64,000 nt of DNA from VRUE01 sp963714155 (GTDB taxonomy: Bacteria > Actinomycetota > Thermoleophilia > Solirubrobacterales > 70-9), in contig OY970236.1 of the NCBI GenBank assembly GCA_963714155.1, positions 2,294,001-2,358,000 on the forward strand, given 5' to 3'. Of the stretch, positions 14,276 to 22,459 are shown one piece after another. The notes beneath the pieces were generated by a model. It had not been told where the DNA came from. It saw only the letters and a program-made list of their open reading frames with translations, and did not search any database. Positions within the stretch are counted from its first letter, which is position 1. Every line of letters starts with the position of its first letter. The translations under genes were made by a program, and so were the position numbers.

Positions 14276-16387
14276 TCAGCCGGAGATTGCGGCGAGCTGC
14301 TCGGCGGCGCGGGCCGCGTGGCGCTCGCGCATCTCCTCCTGAACGCTGCGCCGCTGCCCGTTGGCGGGAGTCAGGCGCGTCCACTCCCCCTCGGAGTCGA
14401 GCTGCCAGGCATTGGCGTTGTCGGCGAAGCAGCGCTCGAGCACGTCGAGTAGCTCGGCCCGCAGCGCCGGGTCTTCGACTGGGGTGACCAGCTCGACCCG
14501 GCTGTCGAGGTTGCGCGGCATCAGATCGGCGGAGCCCATCAACACCCGGGTCTGCTCGCCGCGCTGGAAAGCGTAGACGCGCGAGTGCTCGAGGAAGCGG
14601 CCGACGATCGAGACGACGCGGATGTTCTCGGAGACGTCCGGGACCCCGGGCCGCAGGCAGCAGATCCCGCGCACGTTGAGGTCGACCCGCACGCCCGCCC
14701 GCGATGCCTCATACAGCGCCCGGATGCAACCGGCGTCGACCAGCGAGTTCATCTTCAGCGTGATCCGCGCCTCTTCGCCGGCTTCGTGGGCGGCCACGGT
14801 CGCCTCGATCTCCTCGACGATGCGGTCGCGCATCGTCGTCGGCGAGACCAGCACCTTGCGGTACTCGGCCGGGCGGCCGTAGCCGGTGAGGAAGTTGAAC
14901 ATCTCGGCGACGTCGGCGCCGATCTCCGGGTCGGCGGTGAAGAGGCCGAAGTCGGTGTAGAGGCGGGCCGTCTTCGGGTGGTAGTTGCCGGTGCCGATGT
15001 GGACGTACTCGCGCACCCGGTCGCCCTCGCGGCGGGCGACGACGATCGCCTTCACGTGCGTCTTCAGGCCCGGGATGCCGTAGACGACGTGGACGCCGGA
15101 CTCCTCCAGCGACTTGGCCCAGTGGATGTTGGCCTCCTCGTCGAAGCGGGCCTTCAGCTCGACCATGCAGACCGCCTGCTTGCCGCGTTCGGAGGCGCGG
15201 ATCAGGGATGGAACCAGCGGCGAGTCGTCGCTGGTCCGGTACACCGTCTGCTTGATCGCCAACACGTCCGGATCGGCGACCGCCTGCTCGACGAAGCGCT
15301 CTACCGAGCTGGCGAAGGAGTCATATGGATGGTGGACGAGCAGGTCCTCCTGGCGGATCGCCGCGAACATGTCGCAGGGCTCGTCATCCTCGCCGAGCAG
15401 GCGCGGCTGGGTGACCGGGGTCCAGGGTGCGTAGCGCAGCTCGGCGTGTCCGGGGACGTCGGCAACGGCGGTCAGGTCGGCAAGGTCGATCAAGCCGTTG
15501 ACGTCGTAGACCTCACGATCCTCGAGCTTCAGCGCGTCGATCAGCTGCTGGCGCAGCTTCGGGTTCATCCCGGCGGCGATCTCCAGGCGCACGACCTCGC
15601 CAAAGCGGCGGCGGCGGATCTCCTCCTGGACCGCCTGCAGCAGATCATCGGCCTCATCGGAGACGGTGAAGTCGGCGTCGCGGGTGACCCGGAAGTAGCC
15701 GTGATCGACCACCTCGGTGCCGGGGAAGAGGGCATCGAGGTTGGCGGCGATCACCTCCTCCAGGGGGACGAAGGTCTTGCCGCCCTCGCCGACCGGCAGG
15801 AAGCGCCCGAGCAGCTCCTTCGGCACCTTGACCCGGGCGATGATCTCGCTGCCGCTCTCGGGGTCGCGCAGCAGCACGCCGAGGCTGAGCGAGAGATTGG
15901 AGATGTAGGGGAAGGGCCTGCCCATGCCGATCACCAGTGGGGTCAGCGCCGGGAAGACCTGCTCATGGAAGCGAGTGTCTATCTCGCGCCGCTCCTCCTC
16001 GCTGGCCGACCCGAGCGAGACGATGCGGATCCCCTCCTCCTCCAGGGCCGGCCGCAGCTGGCCCTCGAAACGGGCGTGAAGGCGCTTGTCGAGCTCCAGC
16101 ACCCGCGCCTGGATCGCGTCGATCTGCTCGCCTGGCCGCAGCCCATCGGGGCCGCGCGCGTCGATCCCGGCGTCGAGCTGCTCGAACAGCCCCGCCACCC
16201 TGACCATGTAGAACTCGTCGAGGTTGGAGGCGTAGATCGCGCAAAAGCGGATCTGCTCCAGCAGCGGCACGGCGGGGTCCTCGGCGAGTTCCAGCACCCG
16301 CTGGTTGAAGTCGAGCCAGGAGAGCTCGCGGTTGAAGTAGAGAGCGGGATCGTCGATCAGGTCATCGTACCCCGGCGCCGACGTCAT
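14276..16387 (-). CDS. ppk: polyphosphate kinase 1
   Basis: PPK1 of 703 residues reversibly polymerises the gamma-phosphate of ATP into polyphosphate. The N-terminal domain begins YFNRELSWLDFNQRVLELA. The catalytic core has AVCMVELKARFDEEANI, the phosphorylated His in GIPGLKTHVKAIVVARR and GTGNYHPKTARLYTD. The second conserved His is in FLEHSRVYAFQRG, followed by SADLMPRNLDSRVEL. The ATG at 16387 lies ten bases after the stop of the PHP-glycosyltransferase gene and agrees with family N-termini. It is in the same strand run as pit, CHAD, ppx and pst, so phosphate uptake and polymer turnover are encoded together. Confidence 0.97.
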   Translation of the reverse strand: MTSAPGYDDLIDDPALYFNRELSWLDFNQRVLELAEDPAVPLLEQIRFCAIYASNLDEFYMVRVAGLFEQLDAGIDARGPDGLRPGEQIDAIQARVLELDKRLHARFEGQLRPALEEEGIRIVSLGSASEEERREIDTRFHEQVFPALTPLVIGMGRPFPYISNLSLSLGVLLRDPESGSEIIARVKVPKELLGRFLPVGEGGKTFVPLEEVIAANLDALFPGTEVVDHGYFRVTRDADFTVSDEADDLLQAVQEEIRRRRFGEVVRLEIAAGMNPKLRQQLIDALKLEDREVYDVNGLIDLADLTAVADVPGHAELRYAPWTPVTQPRLLGEDDEPCDMFAAIRQEDLLVHHPYDSFASSVERFVEQAVADPDVLAIKQTVYRTSDDSPLVPSLIRASERGKQAVCMVELKARFDEEANIHWAKSLEESGVHVVYGIPGLKTHVKAIVVARREGDRVREYVHIGTGNYHPKTARLYTDFGLFTADPEIGADVAEMFNFLTGYGRPAEYRKVLVSPTTMRDRIVEEIEATVAAHEAGEEARITLKMNSLVDAGCIRALYEASRAGVRVDLNVRGICCLRPGVPDVSENIRVVSIVGRFLEHSRVYAFQRGEQTRVLMGSADLMPRNLDSRVELVTPVEDPALRAELLDVLERCFADNANAWQLDSEGEWTRLTPANGQRRSVQEEMRERHAARAAEQLAAISG

Positions 16388-16397
16388 CCCATTGCCT

Positions 16398-18698
16398 TCA
16401 GGCCGCGTGCACGGCCGTGCCTGCGCTTCCGACTTCGACCCCATCAGAGGTGGGTGAAAGTCGGTTGCGCGACTCGGCGGCGAGGGCACGGCGGTAGCCG
16501 CCGGCCAGCTGCTCCATCGCTTTGTTCCAAGAGCGCTCGCGAGCCGCGCGCACGGCGGAGGCGCCGAGGTGACGGCGCAGCAGCGGCGAGGCCGCCAACT
16601 GCAGGACCGTGCCGGCGATGTGGTCGGCATCGGCCTGGCAGAGCAGGCCGGTGTGGCGGTTCTCTACCAACGAGGCGGGGCCGCCCTCGGCGACGGCGAC
16701 GACCGGCACACCGCTGGCGCCTGCCTCCAGCACCACCTGCCCGTAAGTGTCGGTGGTCGAGCAGAAGAGGAAGACGTCGGCGCTGGCGTAAGCGCGCGCC
16801 AGATCATCGCCCTCGAGCCAACCGAGGAAGGTCGCGTGCTCGCCGAGGCGCACTCGCAGCTCGTCTTCCTCGGGGCCGCCGCCGGCGAGCAAGAGGTGCA
16901 GCCGCGGGTCAGCTTTGCGGGCGCGCAGGAAGCTCTCAGCCAGCAGATCAGCGCCCTTCTCACGGGTGAGGCGGCCGGCGTAGAGGACCTTGATCACGCC
17001 GGGGAAATCCGCGCGGGCAGCCTTGCCGGGATCGAAGCGGGTCACGTCAACACCACGCTCCCAACGGCCGAGCCGATCCGGCTCGACCCCGAGCGCGAGC
17101 AGCGAGCGATCCGCCGCCGGGCTCGGCGAGAGGACCAGCGAGGGCGCCCCGTAGAAGGCGCCGAGCGCGCCTTTGGCGAGCGCCTCAATGCTCCCGTCGC
17201 CGCTGCGCAAGCCGGCATAGGCAGCCAACTCGGTGTGGTAGCTGGCAATCAGGGGCGTGCCGGCAATCCGGTTGAGCAGCGTCGCGGCGATCCCTGCCGG
17301 GCCGGGAGCGGTCACATGGACGGCGTCGTAGCGACCCTCGGCGAGGGTCTCGGCCAGACCGGGCAGGCCGGGGACGCCGACGCTCATGCCCGCGTAGAAG
17401 GGGACTTCGAGCTCGGCGGCGGCCGGCAGTCGGCGGTCGACACCGGCATCGGTGCCGACCACCTCGATCTCAAAGCCCGGCACACCGAGCTCACGGATCT
17501 TCTCGATCGTCGCGGTAACACCGTGGGTGGCCCCGATCCCATCGGCGATCAGAGCGATTCGGGGCCGCTCCCCCGCCCGGCTCGCGAGCTTCGCCTTCTC
17601 GGCACCGAGGAAGGTCGTCGCGGGTACGTAGGGCACGGCCGGAAGCAGCGCGTCGAAGAGGTCGCCGATCGTCCCCGCGATGTCGCCCTTGCGCACCGCC
17701 ACCGACCCTTGCGCGATCGCGCCACGCAAGCGTCGCTCGTGGGTGCGGCGGGCACGTCGATAGAGGTCGGCATGGGAGAAGTCATCCGCCTGCAGGTAGG
17801 CGAGCAGCTCCGGTCCGCGCTGGTCGAGCTCCACCGAGCGCAGCCAGGCCTCGAGTAGGGCGCGGGCGTCGTCCGGCCCGATGTCGGCGGCCACCTTGCC
17901 CTCGCGGGCGGCGCCCTCGCTGATCGTCCGCTGGGCGATCTTCAGCACGGCGGCGGGATCGGGTGCCCTCTCTGCACCCGACCCGCCGAGAGCGCGCGTC
18001 GCCAGCGCCATTGCCGCGTGAGCCCACTTGGCCGCGCTGCCCTGCTGGCCGCCTCCCTCAGCGTCACCAGCCCGTATCTGGCGCAGAAACTCTTCCGGCG
18101 TGGCGGCCGCGGGCACCTCGGTGAAGGTGCGGCCGATGTCCACGCCGGCATGGTCGTCGGAGCCGCCGATCCCGGTCCCGCCGTGGGTCTCGATGTAGAT
18201 CGCCGCCGGCATGTTGAGCTCGGCCGCGCGCGAGCCGTTGCGCACCTCCCAGATCGGGAAGAGCTCGGCAAGACAGCGACGGTGCCGCGGGGTGAGCGGC
18301 GCATCGACGTTGAAGAACGGGTGCGCAAGCGCGCAGGTGATCTCGTTCTCGGCAAGGTATGCGGCGCAGGCCTCGACGTCGCCGGCATGTGCCTGCAGCC
18401 ACTCGTGGTCTCCGGGAGTGATCCCGTAACAGAGGACATGAACCGCCTGGGGCTCGCCGGCGAAGCGGGCGGTCAGCTCCTCGGAGACGAAGCAGTCGGG
18501 ACGATCGGCGAGCTCGAGACAGCCGTCGATCGTGTCGTGGTCGGTGATCGTGACGAAGTCCATCCCCCGCCGCTTGGCCAGCTCGTAGACCTCCTCGGGC
18601 GGGGTGGCGCACTCCGGCAACCCCAGCGAACGCTGAACTCCGAGCCGCGAGAGCTGCGAGGCGGTGGAGTGGCAATGCATGTCAACACGGGAAGTCAT
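16398..18698 (-). CDS. PHP-domain phosphoesterase fused to a GT4 glycosyltransferase
   Basis: 766 residues. The first 230 are a PHP hydrolase with all metal motifs: VDMHCHSTAS, ITDHDTIDG, CALAHPFFN and GGSDDHAGVDIG. A helical linker follows (about 230-365). Residues about 370-755 are a GT-B glycosyltransferase of family 4: RIALIADGIGATHGV, ASYHTELAAYAG, VLYAGRLTREKGADLL and the nucleotide-sugar motif FCSTTDTYGQVVLEAGASG. It resembles mannosyltransferases of the PimB/MgtA group, but the acceptor is unknown. A Shine-Dalgarno (GGGAG) precedes the ATG. It ends ten bases before ppk and so is probably co-transcribed with it; a joint role in making or trimming a phosphorylated glycan is only a guess. 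Confidence 0.88.
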   Translation of the reverse strand: MTSRVDMHCHSTASQLSRLGVQRSLGLPECATPPEEVYELAKRRGMDFVTITDHDTIDGCLELADRPDCFVSEELTARFAGEPQAVHVLCYGITPGDHEWLQAHAGDVEACAAYLAENEITCALAHPFFNVDAPLTPRHRRCLAELFPIWEVRNGSRAAELNMPAAIYIETHGGTGIGGSDDHAGVDIGRTFTEVPAAATPEEFLRQIRAGDAEGGGQQGSAAKWAHAAMALATRALGGSGAERAPDPAAVLKIAQRTISEGAAREGKVAADIGPDDARALLEAWLRSVELDQRGPELLAYLQADDFSHADLYRRARRTHERRLRGAIAQGSVAVRKGDIAGTIGDLFDALLPAVPYVPATTFLGAEKAKLASRAGERPRIALIADGIGATHGVTATIEKIRELGVPGFEIEVVGTDAGVDRRLPAAAELEVPFYAGMSVGVPGLPGLAETLAEGRYDAVHVTAPGPAGIAATLLNRIAGTPLIASYHTELAAYAGLRSGDGSIEALAKGALGAFYGAPSLVLSPSPAADRSLLALGVEPDRLGRWERGVDVTRFDPGKAARADFPGVIKVLYAGRLTREKGADLLAESFLRARKADPRLHLLLAGGGPEEDELRVRLGEHATFLGWLEGDDLARAYASADVFLFCSTTDTYGQVVLEAGASGVPVVAVAEGGPASLVENRHTGLLCQADADHIAGTVLQLAASPLLRRHLGASAVRAARERSWNKAMEQLAGGYRRALAAESRNRLSPTSDGVEVGSAGTAVHAA

Positions 18699-18804
18699 CG
18701 GTGTCTCCCTACTTGGTCGTTTCCGTCACCTCCAGGGTTCGGTATCAGCAGCGGAAAAATGTGAACGACCAGGGAACGGCAGGTAAAGAGGGTGTAATCG
18801 ATCG

Positions 18805-18841
18805 CCCTCCCTTGACCACCTCAGAGGTGGTCAAGGGAGGG
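18805..18841. terminator. 17-bp perfect hairpin on the CHAD stop codon
   Basis: Stem arms 18805-18821 and 18825-18841 with a three-base loop. The TGA of the CHAD C-half gene (18831-18833) lies inside the stem. There is no T run on either strand, so it would be a tailless terminator or an RNA-stabilising hairpin. Confidence 0.7.
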
Positions 18842-19268
18842 CGCGTGCTCCAAGACTGGCGTCGAGCGCCGCCCAGGTGCCCTTGCTCGCCTCGGACTGC
18901 CAGAGCTCGACAAACTCTTGGAGGAGACGGGTGCGGCGCTCGCGCAGCAAAGCGGCGACCGAGCCGATCTGCTCGACCTTGGTCAGCATCAGGTCGCAGT
19001 CGTGGAGGTCGCCGAGGACGGACTGCAGGCGCTTGGCGGCTTGGCGCGCCTCGTCGGCCTCCTCGCCGAGGCAGGAGGCAAAGATCTCGAGCACGTAGCG
19101 CAGCCGCTTGGCGGCGATTCGCATGTCGTGCTGCGCTTCGCTCGCGTCAGGGGCGAGGGCCTCGTCGACGAAACCGCGCAGCTCGTCAAGGCGCACGGCA
19201 ATGATCCGCGCGATGTTGGGCGACAGCGGTCCACCCGGTTCAAGTCCCTCGAGCGCCCGTGCCTTCAT
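18831..19268 (-). CDS. CHAD domain, C-terminal half
   Basis: 145 residues, all helical, with the conserved CHAD motif AQHDMRIAAKRLRYVLEIFAS (second-repeat type) and DLHDCDLML. CHAD domains are polyphosphate-binding helical bundles with two homologous four-helix halves. This gene encodes only the second half; the first half is the separate gene 28 bases upstream, in another frame. Together they have 302 residues, the length of one normal CHAD protein. It could assemble with the other half as a dimer, or be a split product of an old frameshift. Confidence 0.88.
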   Translation of the reverse strand: MKARALEGLEPGGPLSPNIARIIAVRLDELRGFVDEALAPDASEAQHDMRIAAKRLRYVLEIFASCLGEEADEARQAAKRLQSVLGDLHDCDLMLTKVEQIGSVAALLRERRTRLLQEFVELWQSEASKGTWAALDASLGARALP

Positions 19269-19296
19269 CGGGTCGCCGTCCAGTCAGCGTGGGCTT

Positions 19297-19770
19297 TCAC
19301 GAGCCCACCTTCTTGACCAGCTTCTTCAGTCGCCGCCTCAGCTTCTTCAGGCGCTTCGGCGCGATATAGGGAGCGAGCGCCTCGTTGGCCTCGCCCTGGC
19401 GCACCCGCAGCTCCTCGATCAGACCCAAGAGCGCGCCACGATCCGGCTCCCCGGTTTCTTCGAGCAGGCCCTCGAGCAGGGCGATCTCGACGTCGGCGTC
19501 GCGCCGCTCACCGAGCGCGTCGGCAAGCGCCTTCACCTTCTTCAGCGCCTTGCGATGGCGCTTCTTAGGGAAGCAAGCCTCGAAGACCTCCAGCGCCGCC
19601 CGCAAGCGACGCGTCGCCACCCGCATGTCGTGGACGGGCTCGACATCGCTGAGGTCGAGCACGCCCACGGAGTGCTTGAAGACCTCCTTCGAGCGGACCT
19701 TGACGACTCGAGCTGCCGCCTGCGAGAACGATGCCTCGCAGTCGAGTTCGACCTTGCGCGCACCAGCCAC
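19297..19770 (-). CDS. CHAD domain, N-terminal half
   Basis: 157 residues with the first-repeat CHAD motif EPVHDMRVATRRLRAALEVF and the paired DALGERRDADVEI segment. The C-terminus is very basic (RLKKLRRRLKKLVKKVG), suited to an anionic polymer. It stops with TGA at 19299-19297 and the C-half gene follows in the +1 frame. Both sit between ppx and ppk, which fits a role as polyphosphate-granule binding proteins. I see no CYTH or other catalytic domain. Confidence 0.88.
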   Translation of the reverse strand: MAGARKVELDCEASFSQAAARVVKVRSKEVFKHSVGVLDLSDVEPVHDMRVATRRLRAALEVFEACFPKKRHRKALKKVKALADALGERRDADVEIALLEGLLEETGEPDRGALLGLIEELRVRQGEANEALAPYIAPKRLKKLRRRLKKLVKKVGS

Positions 19771-19822
19771 GCTACGAGGCTAAAGGAAGCGAGATCCCGC
19801 CTCTGGGAGTCGAGCGGGCCTG

Positions 19823-20731
19823 CTAGGCGACGAGGCGGAGCTTGGAGCCGTTGGCGCTGCCGTTGAGCAGGTCGAGGACGACGCCCTCGCGCAAACCACC
19901 CTTGCCGATCTGCAACGGCTGCCCCAGCAGCTCGGAGACCTTCTCCAGCAGCAGCACGCCGGTGGTGAGGATGCGGACCCGTTCGGGGTCGAGCTCGAAG
20001 CGGCGGGCGACGTCGGCAGCCGGGTCGCCGCAGAGCACGCGGATCCCCCGCTCCAGGGTCTCGTACTCGAGCACTGCGCCGACCAACCGGCGCAGTGAGG
20101 TGGCGCTGCCGCCAACCGCTACAGCTTGGGCGGGGTGCTCGATCTCGACCCCGGCGAAGATGTCGTCGATGCGGTCGCGGACCTTGCGGATCTCGGCCGC
20201 GGAAGGTGGATCCGAGGAAATCAGCTCGTTGGCGAGAACGCCGGAGCCAACGCGCCAGGAACGCACCTCGCTGGCGCCGCCGGGCACGGTGCCGAGGATC
20301 ACCTCGGTCGAACCGCCGCCGACGTCGACGACGCCGACCCTGCCCTCGACCGGGTGGCCGAGCGTCTTGGTCGCGCCGATGAAGGAGAGCCGCCCCTCCT
20401 CCTCGTCGCTCAGTACCTCGACCGACACGCCGGCAGCCTCGCCGATTGCCGCCGCGACCTCATCGCTGTTGGAGGCCTCGCGAATAGCAGCAGTGGCAAC
20501 GGCACGGATCTCCTCGGCCCCAAGCTCTTTCGCCAACCGCACCTGGGTCGCAACGACCTCACAGACCTCGTCGACCTTCTCGCCCAAAATCGCCCCGTCG
20601 CCATCCAGCGCCTTGTTGATCCGCGTATAGGCCCGCTGCTCCATCACCTTCTTCAACTGGCCATCAACGGGCTCGGCAACGAGCACACGAGTCGTATTCG
20701 ACCCAATATCTATGGCGGCACAGAGCGTCAC
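19823..20731 (-). CDS. ppx: exopolyphosphatase/pppGpp phosphohydrolase (Ppx/GppA)
   Basis: ASKHA-fold hydrolase of 302 residues, the short actinobacterial length without the HD-like C-terminal domain. Phosphate-binding motifs: CAAIDIGSNTTRVLVAE (about 4-20), VATAAIREASNSDEV, the catalytic Glu in SDEEEGRLSFIGA, and VGVVDVGGGSTEVILG. It degrades polyphosphate from the chain end, opposing Ppk, and may also act on pppGpp. The GTG start lies 124 bases from the phoU stop; a strong hairpin lies in between, so ppx is likely its own unit leading into the CHAD genes. Confidence 0.93.
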   Translation of the reverse strand: MTLCAAIDIGSNTTRVLVAEPVDGQLKKVMEQRAYTRINKALDGDGAILGEKVDEVCEVVATQVRLAKELGAEEIRAVATAAIREASNSDEVAAAIGEAAGVSVEVLSDEEEGRLSFIGATKTLGHPVEGRVGVVDVGGGSTEVILGTVPGGASEVRSWRVGSGVLANELISSDPPSAAEIRKVRDRIDDIFAGVEIEHPAQAVAVGGSATSLRRLVGAVLEYETLERGIRVLCGDPAADVARRFELDPERVRILTTGVLLLEKVSELLGQPLQIGKGGLREGVVLDLLNGSANGSKLRLVA

Positions 20732-20778
20732 GGCGTTCTTCTGATGTTCCCAGAACCGTCGGATCTCACGCGCTGGCA

Positions 20779-20854
20779 GGTGGGGTGGTCATGCGTCGAC
20801 GGACACTCAATACAGCCGCAGGCTGTATGTCCGGCGATGCATGACCACCCCACC
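20779..20854. terminator. 76-nt nested hairpin after phoU
   Basis: The outer stem pairs 20779-20794 with 20839-20854 (16 bp, perfect). It continues inward with a G-T pair and one mismatch, and an inner 8-bp stem (20810-20817 with 20821-20828) closes on the loop GCA. It ends one base before the phoU stop codon. No T tract follows. Confidence 0.7.
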
Positions 20855-20855
20855 C

Positions 20856-21542
20856 TCACGCACTGGGATGCGAGGCATCCTCGAACTCCCGGAAGAGCCC
20901 CGTGACGACGAAGGCGACCTGCTCGCCGATGTCGACGGCGTTGTCGGCGATCCGCTCGATCGCCCGCGCGCTGAGCAGCATCGTCATTGCCCACTCGCGC
21001 TTGTCGGCGTCATCGCCGATCTCAAGCGCCAGGCGGAAGCAATCGCGGTTGAGGTTGTCGACGACGTCGTCCTGACGGACCAGGTCCTGGGCGAGTTCGA
21101 TGTCACGCTCGGCGAAGGCTCGCTTGGCCTGGCTGAGCAGCGTCTTGGTCTGCCCGCCCATGGTCAGGATCAGCTTCACCATCTCCCGGTCAGACGGCGG
21201 CTTGTTGCCGGTCAACGGGATCATCTTGCAGATGTTCACGCACTGGTCGCCCATCCGCTCGACGTTCTTCAGCACGTGCAGGAGGGCCGAGATCAGCCGC
21301 AGATCGGTCGCCACCGGCGATTGCGTGGCCAGCAGCGTGATCAGCGCCTGATGCACCTCGAGGTAGCGGCCGTCGATGCGGTCGTCATCGGCGACGACGA
21401 TCTGGGCCAGCTCGACGTCCTGGTGCTCGATCGCCTCCATCGTGCGCGTCAGCGCGGCGCTGGCAAGATCGATTCCGCCCAAGGCGCTGTCCTCGAGGCG
21501 TTCCAGTTCCTCCTGGTATTCGACCCTGATCCCGCCCGGCAT
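20856..21542 (-). CDS. phoU: phosphate transport system regulator PhoU
   Basis: All-helical protein of 228 residues made of two PhoU repeats: MEAIEHQDVELAQIVVADDDRIDGRYLEV and ELAQDLVRQDDVVDNLNRD, each with the metal-binding E/DxxxD motif. PhoU damps the Pst system and the phosphate sensor kinase when phosphate is plentiful. The ATG overlaps the pstB stop by one base (TGATG). The gene ends the pstSCAB-phoU operon and is followed at once by a long hairpin. Confidence 0.96.
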   Translation of the reverse strand: MPGGIRVEYQEELERLEDSALGGIDLASAALTRTMEAIEHQDVELAQIVVADDDRIDGRYLEVHQALITLLATQSPVATDLRLISALLHVLKNVERMGDQCVNICKMIPLTGNKPPSDREMVKLILTMGGQTKTLLSQAKRAFAERDIELAQDLVRQDDVVDNLNRDCFRLALEIGDDADKREWAMTMLLSARAIERIADNAVDIGEQVAFVVTGLFREFEDASHPSA

Positions 21543-22435
21543 CAGCCGAACCGCCCGCTGACGTAATCCTCGGTGGCCTGCTGGGAGGGGCTGGTGAAGA
21601 TCTTCTCGGTCGCCCCGATCTCGATCAGGCGGCCAGGCTTGCCGGTCTCTTCGAGGTTGAAGAAGGCGGTGATGTCACTGGCGCGCGAGGCCTGCTGCAT
21701 GTTGTGGGTGACGATCGCGATCGTGTACTTGCTCTTCAGCTCGCCGATCAGGTCCTCGATCGCCAGCGTGGCCACCGGGTCGAGCGCCGAACAGGGCTCG
21801 TCCATCAACAGCACCTCGGGCTCGACCGCGATCGCGCGGGCGATGCAGAGCCGCTGCTGCTGCCCGCCGGAGAGCCCGGAGCCGGGCTTGTCGAGGCGGT
21901 CCTTGACCTCGTTCCAGAGGTGAGCGCCGCGCAGCGAACGCTCGACGATCGCGTCCTTCTCGGTCTTCTTCACCCGACCGGAATTGAGGTTGAGGCCGGC
22001 GGCGACGTTGTCGTAGACCGACATCGTCGGGAAGGGGTTGGGCTGCTGGAAGACCATGCCGACCAGACGGCGCACCTGCACGGGGTCGACCCTGGACCCG
22101 TAGATGTCCTGCCCGTCGAGGGTGATCTCGCCCTCCGTCCTGGCGCTCGCGGTCAGCTCGTGCATGCGGTTGAGCGAGCGCAGGAAGGTCGTCTTGCCGC
22201 AGCCGGAGGAGCCGATCAGCGCCGTCACCTTGTTCGGCTCGACCGTCATCGAGACGTTCTCGACAGCGTGGAAATCGCCGTAGTAGAGGTTCACCCCTTT
22301 GGCCTCGAGCGTCTTCGCTGGCCGGCCCTGCGTGGTGGCGACCGACTCGGGAGTGGCCTGCATGCCTGTAGCTGGAGACTTCATCTCGGCTTTGCCGACC
22401 TCGGTCTCGGATCGGATTGCGCCCGCTGCTCCCAT
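21542..22435 (-). CDS. pstB: phosphate ABC transporter ATPase PstB
   Basis: 297 residues. Walker A GSSGCGKTT, Q-loop MVFQQPNPFP, signature LSGGQQQRLCIARA, Walker B VLLMDEPCSALDP and the Pst-specific RSLNRMHEL are all present. It powers PstCA. The N-terminus is about 45 residues longer than usual. I chose the ATG at 22435 because a perfect GGAAGGAG lies nine bases upstream; the more distal GTG at 22459 would overlap that site. Confidence 0.97.
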   Translation of the reverse strand: MGAAGAIRSETEVGKAEMKSPATGMQATPESVATTQGRPAKTLEAKGVNLYYGDFHAVENVSMTVEPNKVTALIGSSGCGKTTFLRSLNRMHELTASARTEGEITLDGQDIYGSRVDPVQVRRLVGMVFQQPNPFPTMSVYDNVAAGLNLNSGRVKKTEKDAIVERSLRGAHLWNEVKDRLDKPGSGLSGGQQQRLCIARAIAVEPEVLLMDEPCSALDPVATLAIEDLIGELKSKYTIAIVTHNMQQASRASDITAFFNLEETGKPGRLIEIGATEKIFTSPSQQATEDYVSGRFG

Positions 22436-22459
22436 TGGTCGTGCTCTCCTTCCATCCAC

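Noticed and set aside
14585..16969. Long plus-strand open frame (794 codons) antisense to ppk
   Set aside because: ppk is certain on the minus strand; the antisense frame is Arg/Asp/Val-rich with no domain.
18805..18841. Canonical Rho-independent terminators at the long hairpins
   Set aside because: None of the hairpins is followed by a T run on either strand, so they are described as hairpins or tailless terminators only.
22436..22459. Upstream GTG start for pstB
   Set aside because: It would place the strong GGAAGGAG ribosome site inside the coding region; the ATG at 22435 is properly spaced from it.
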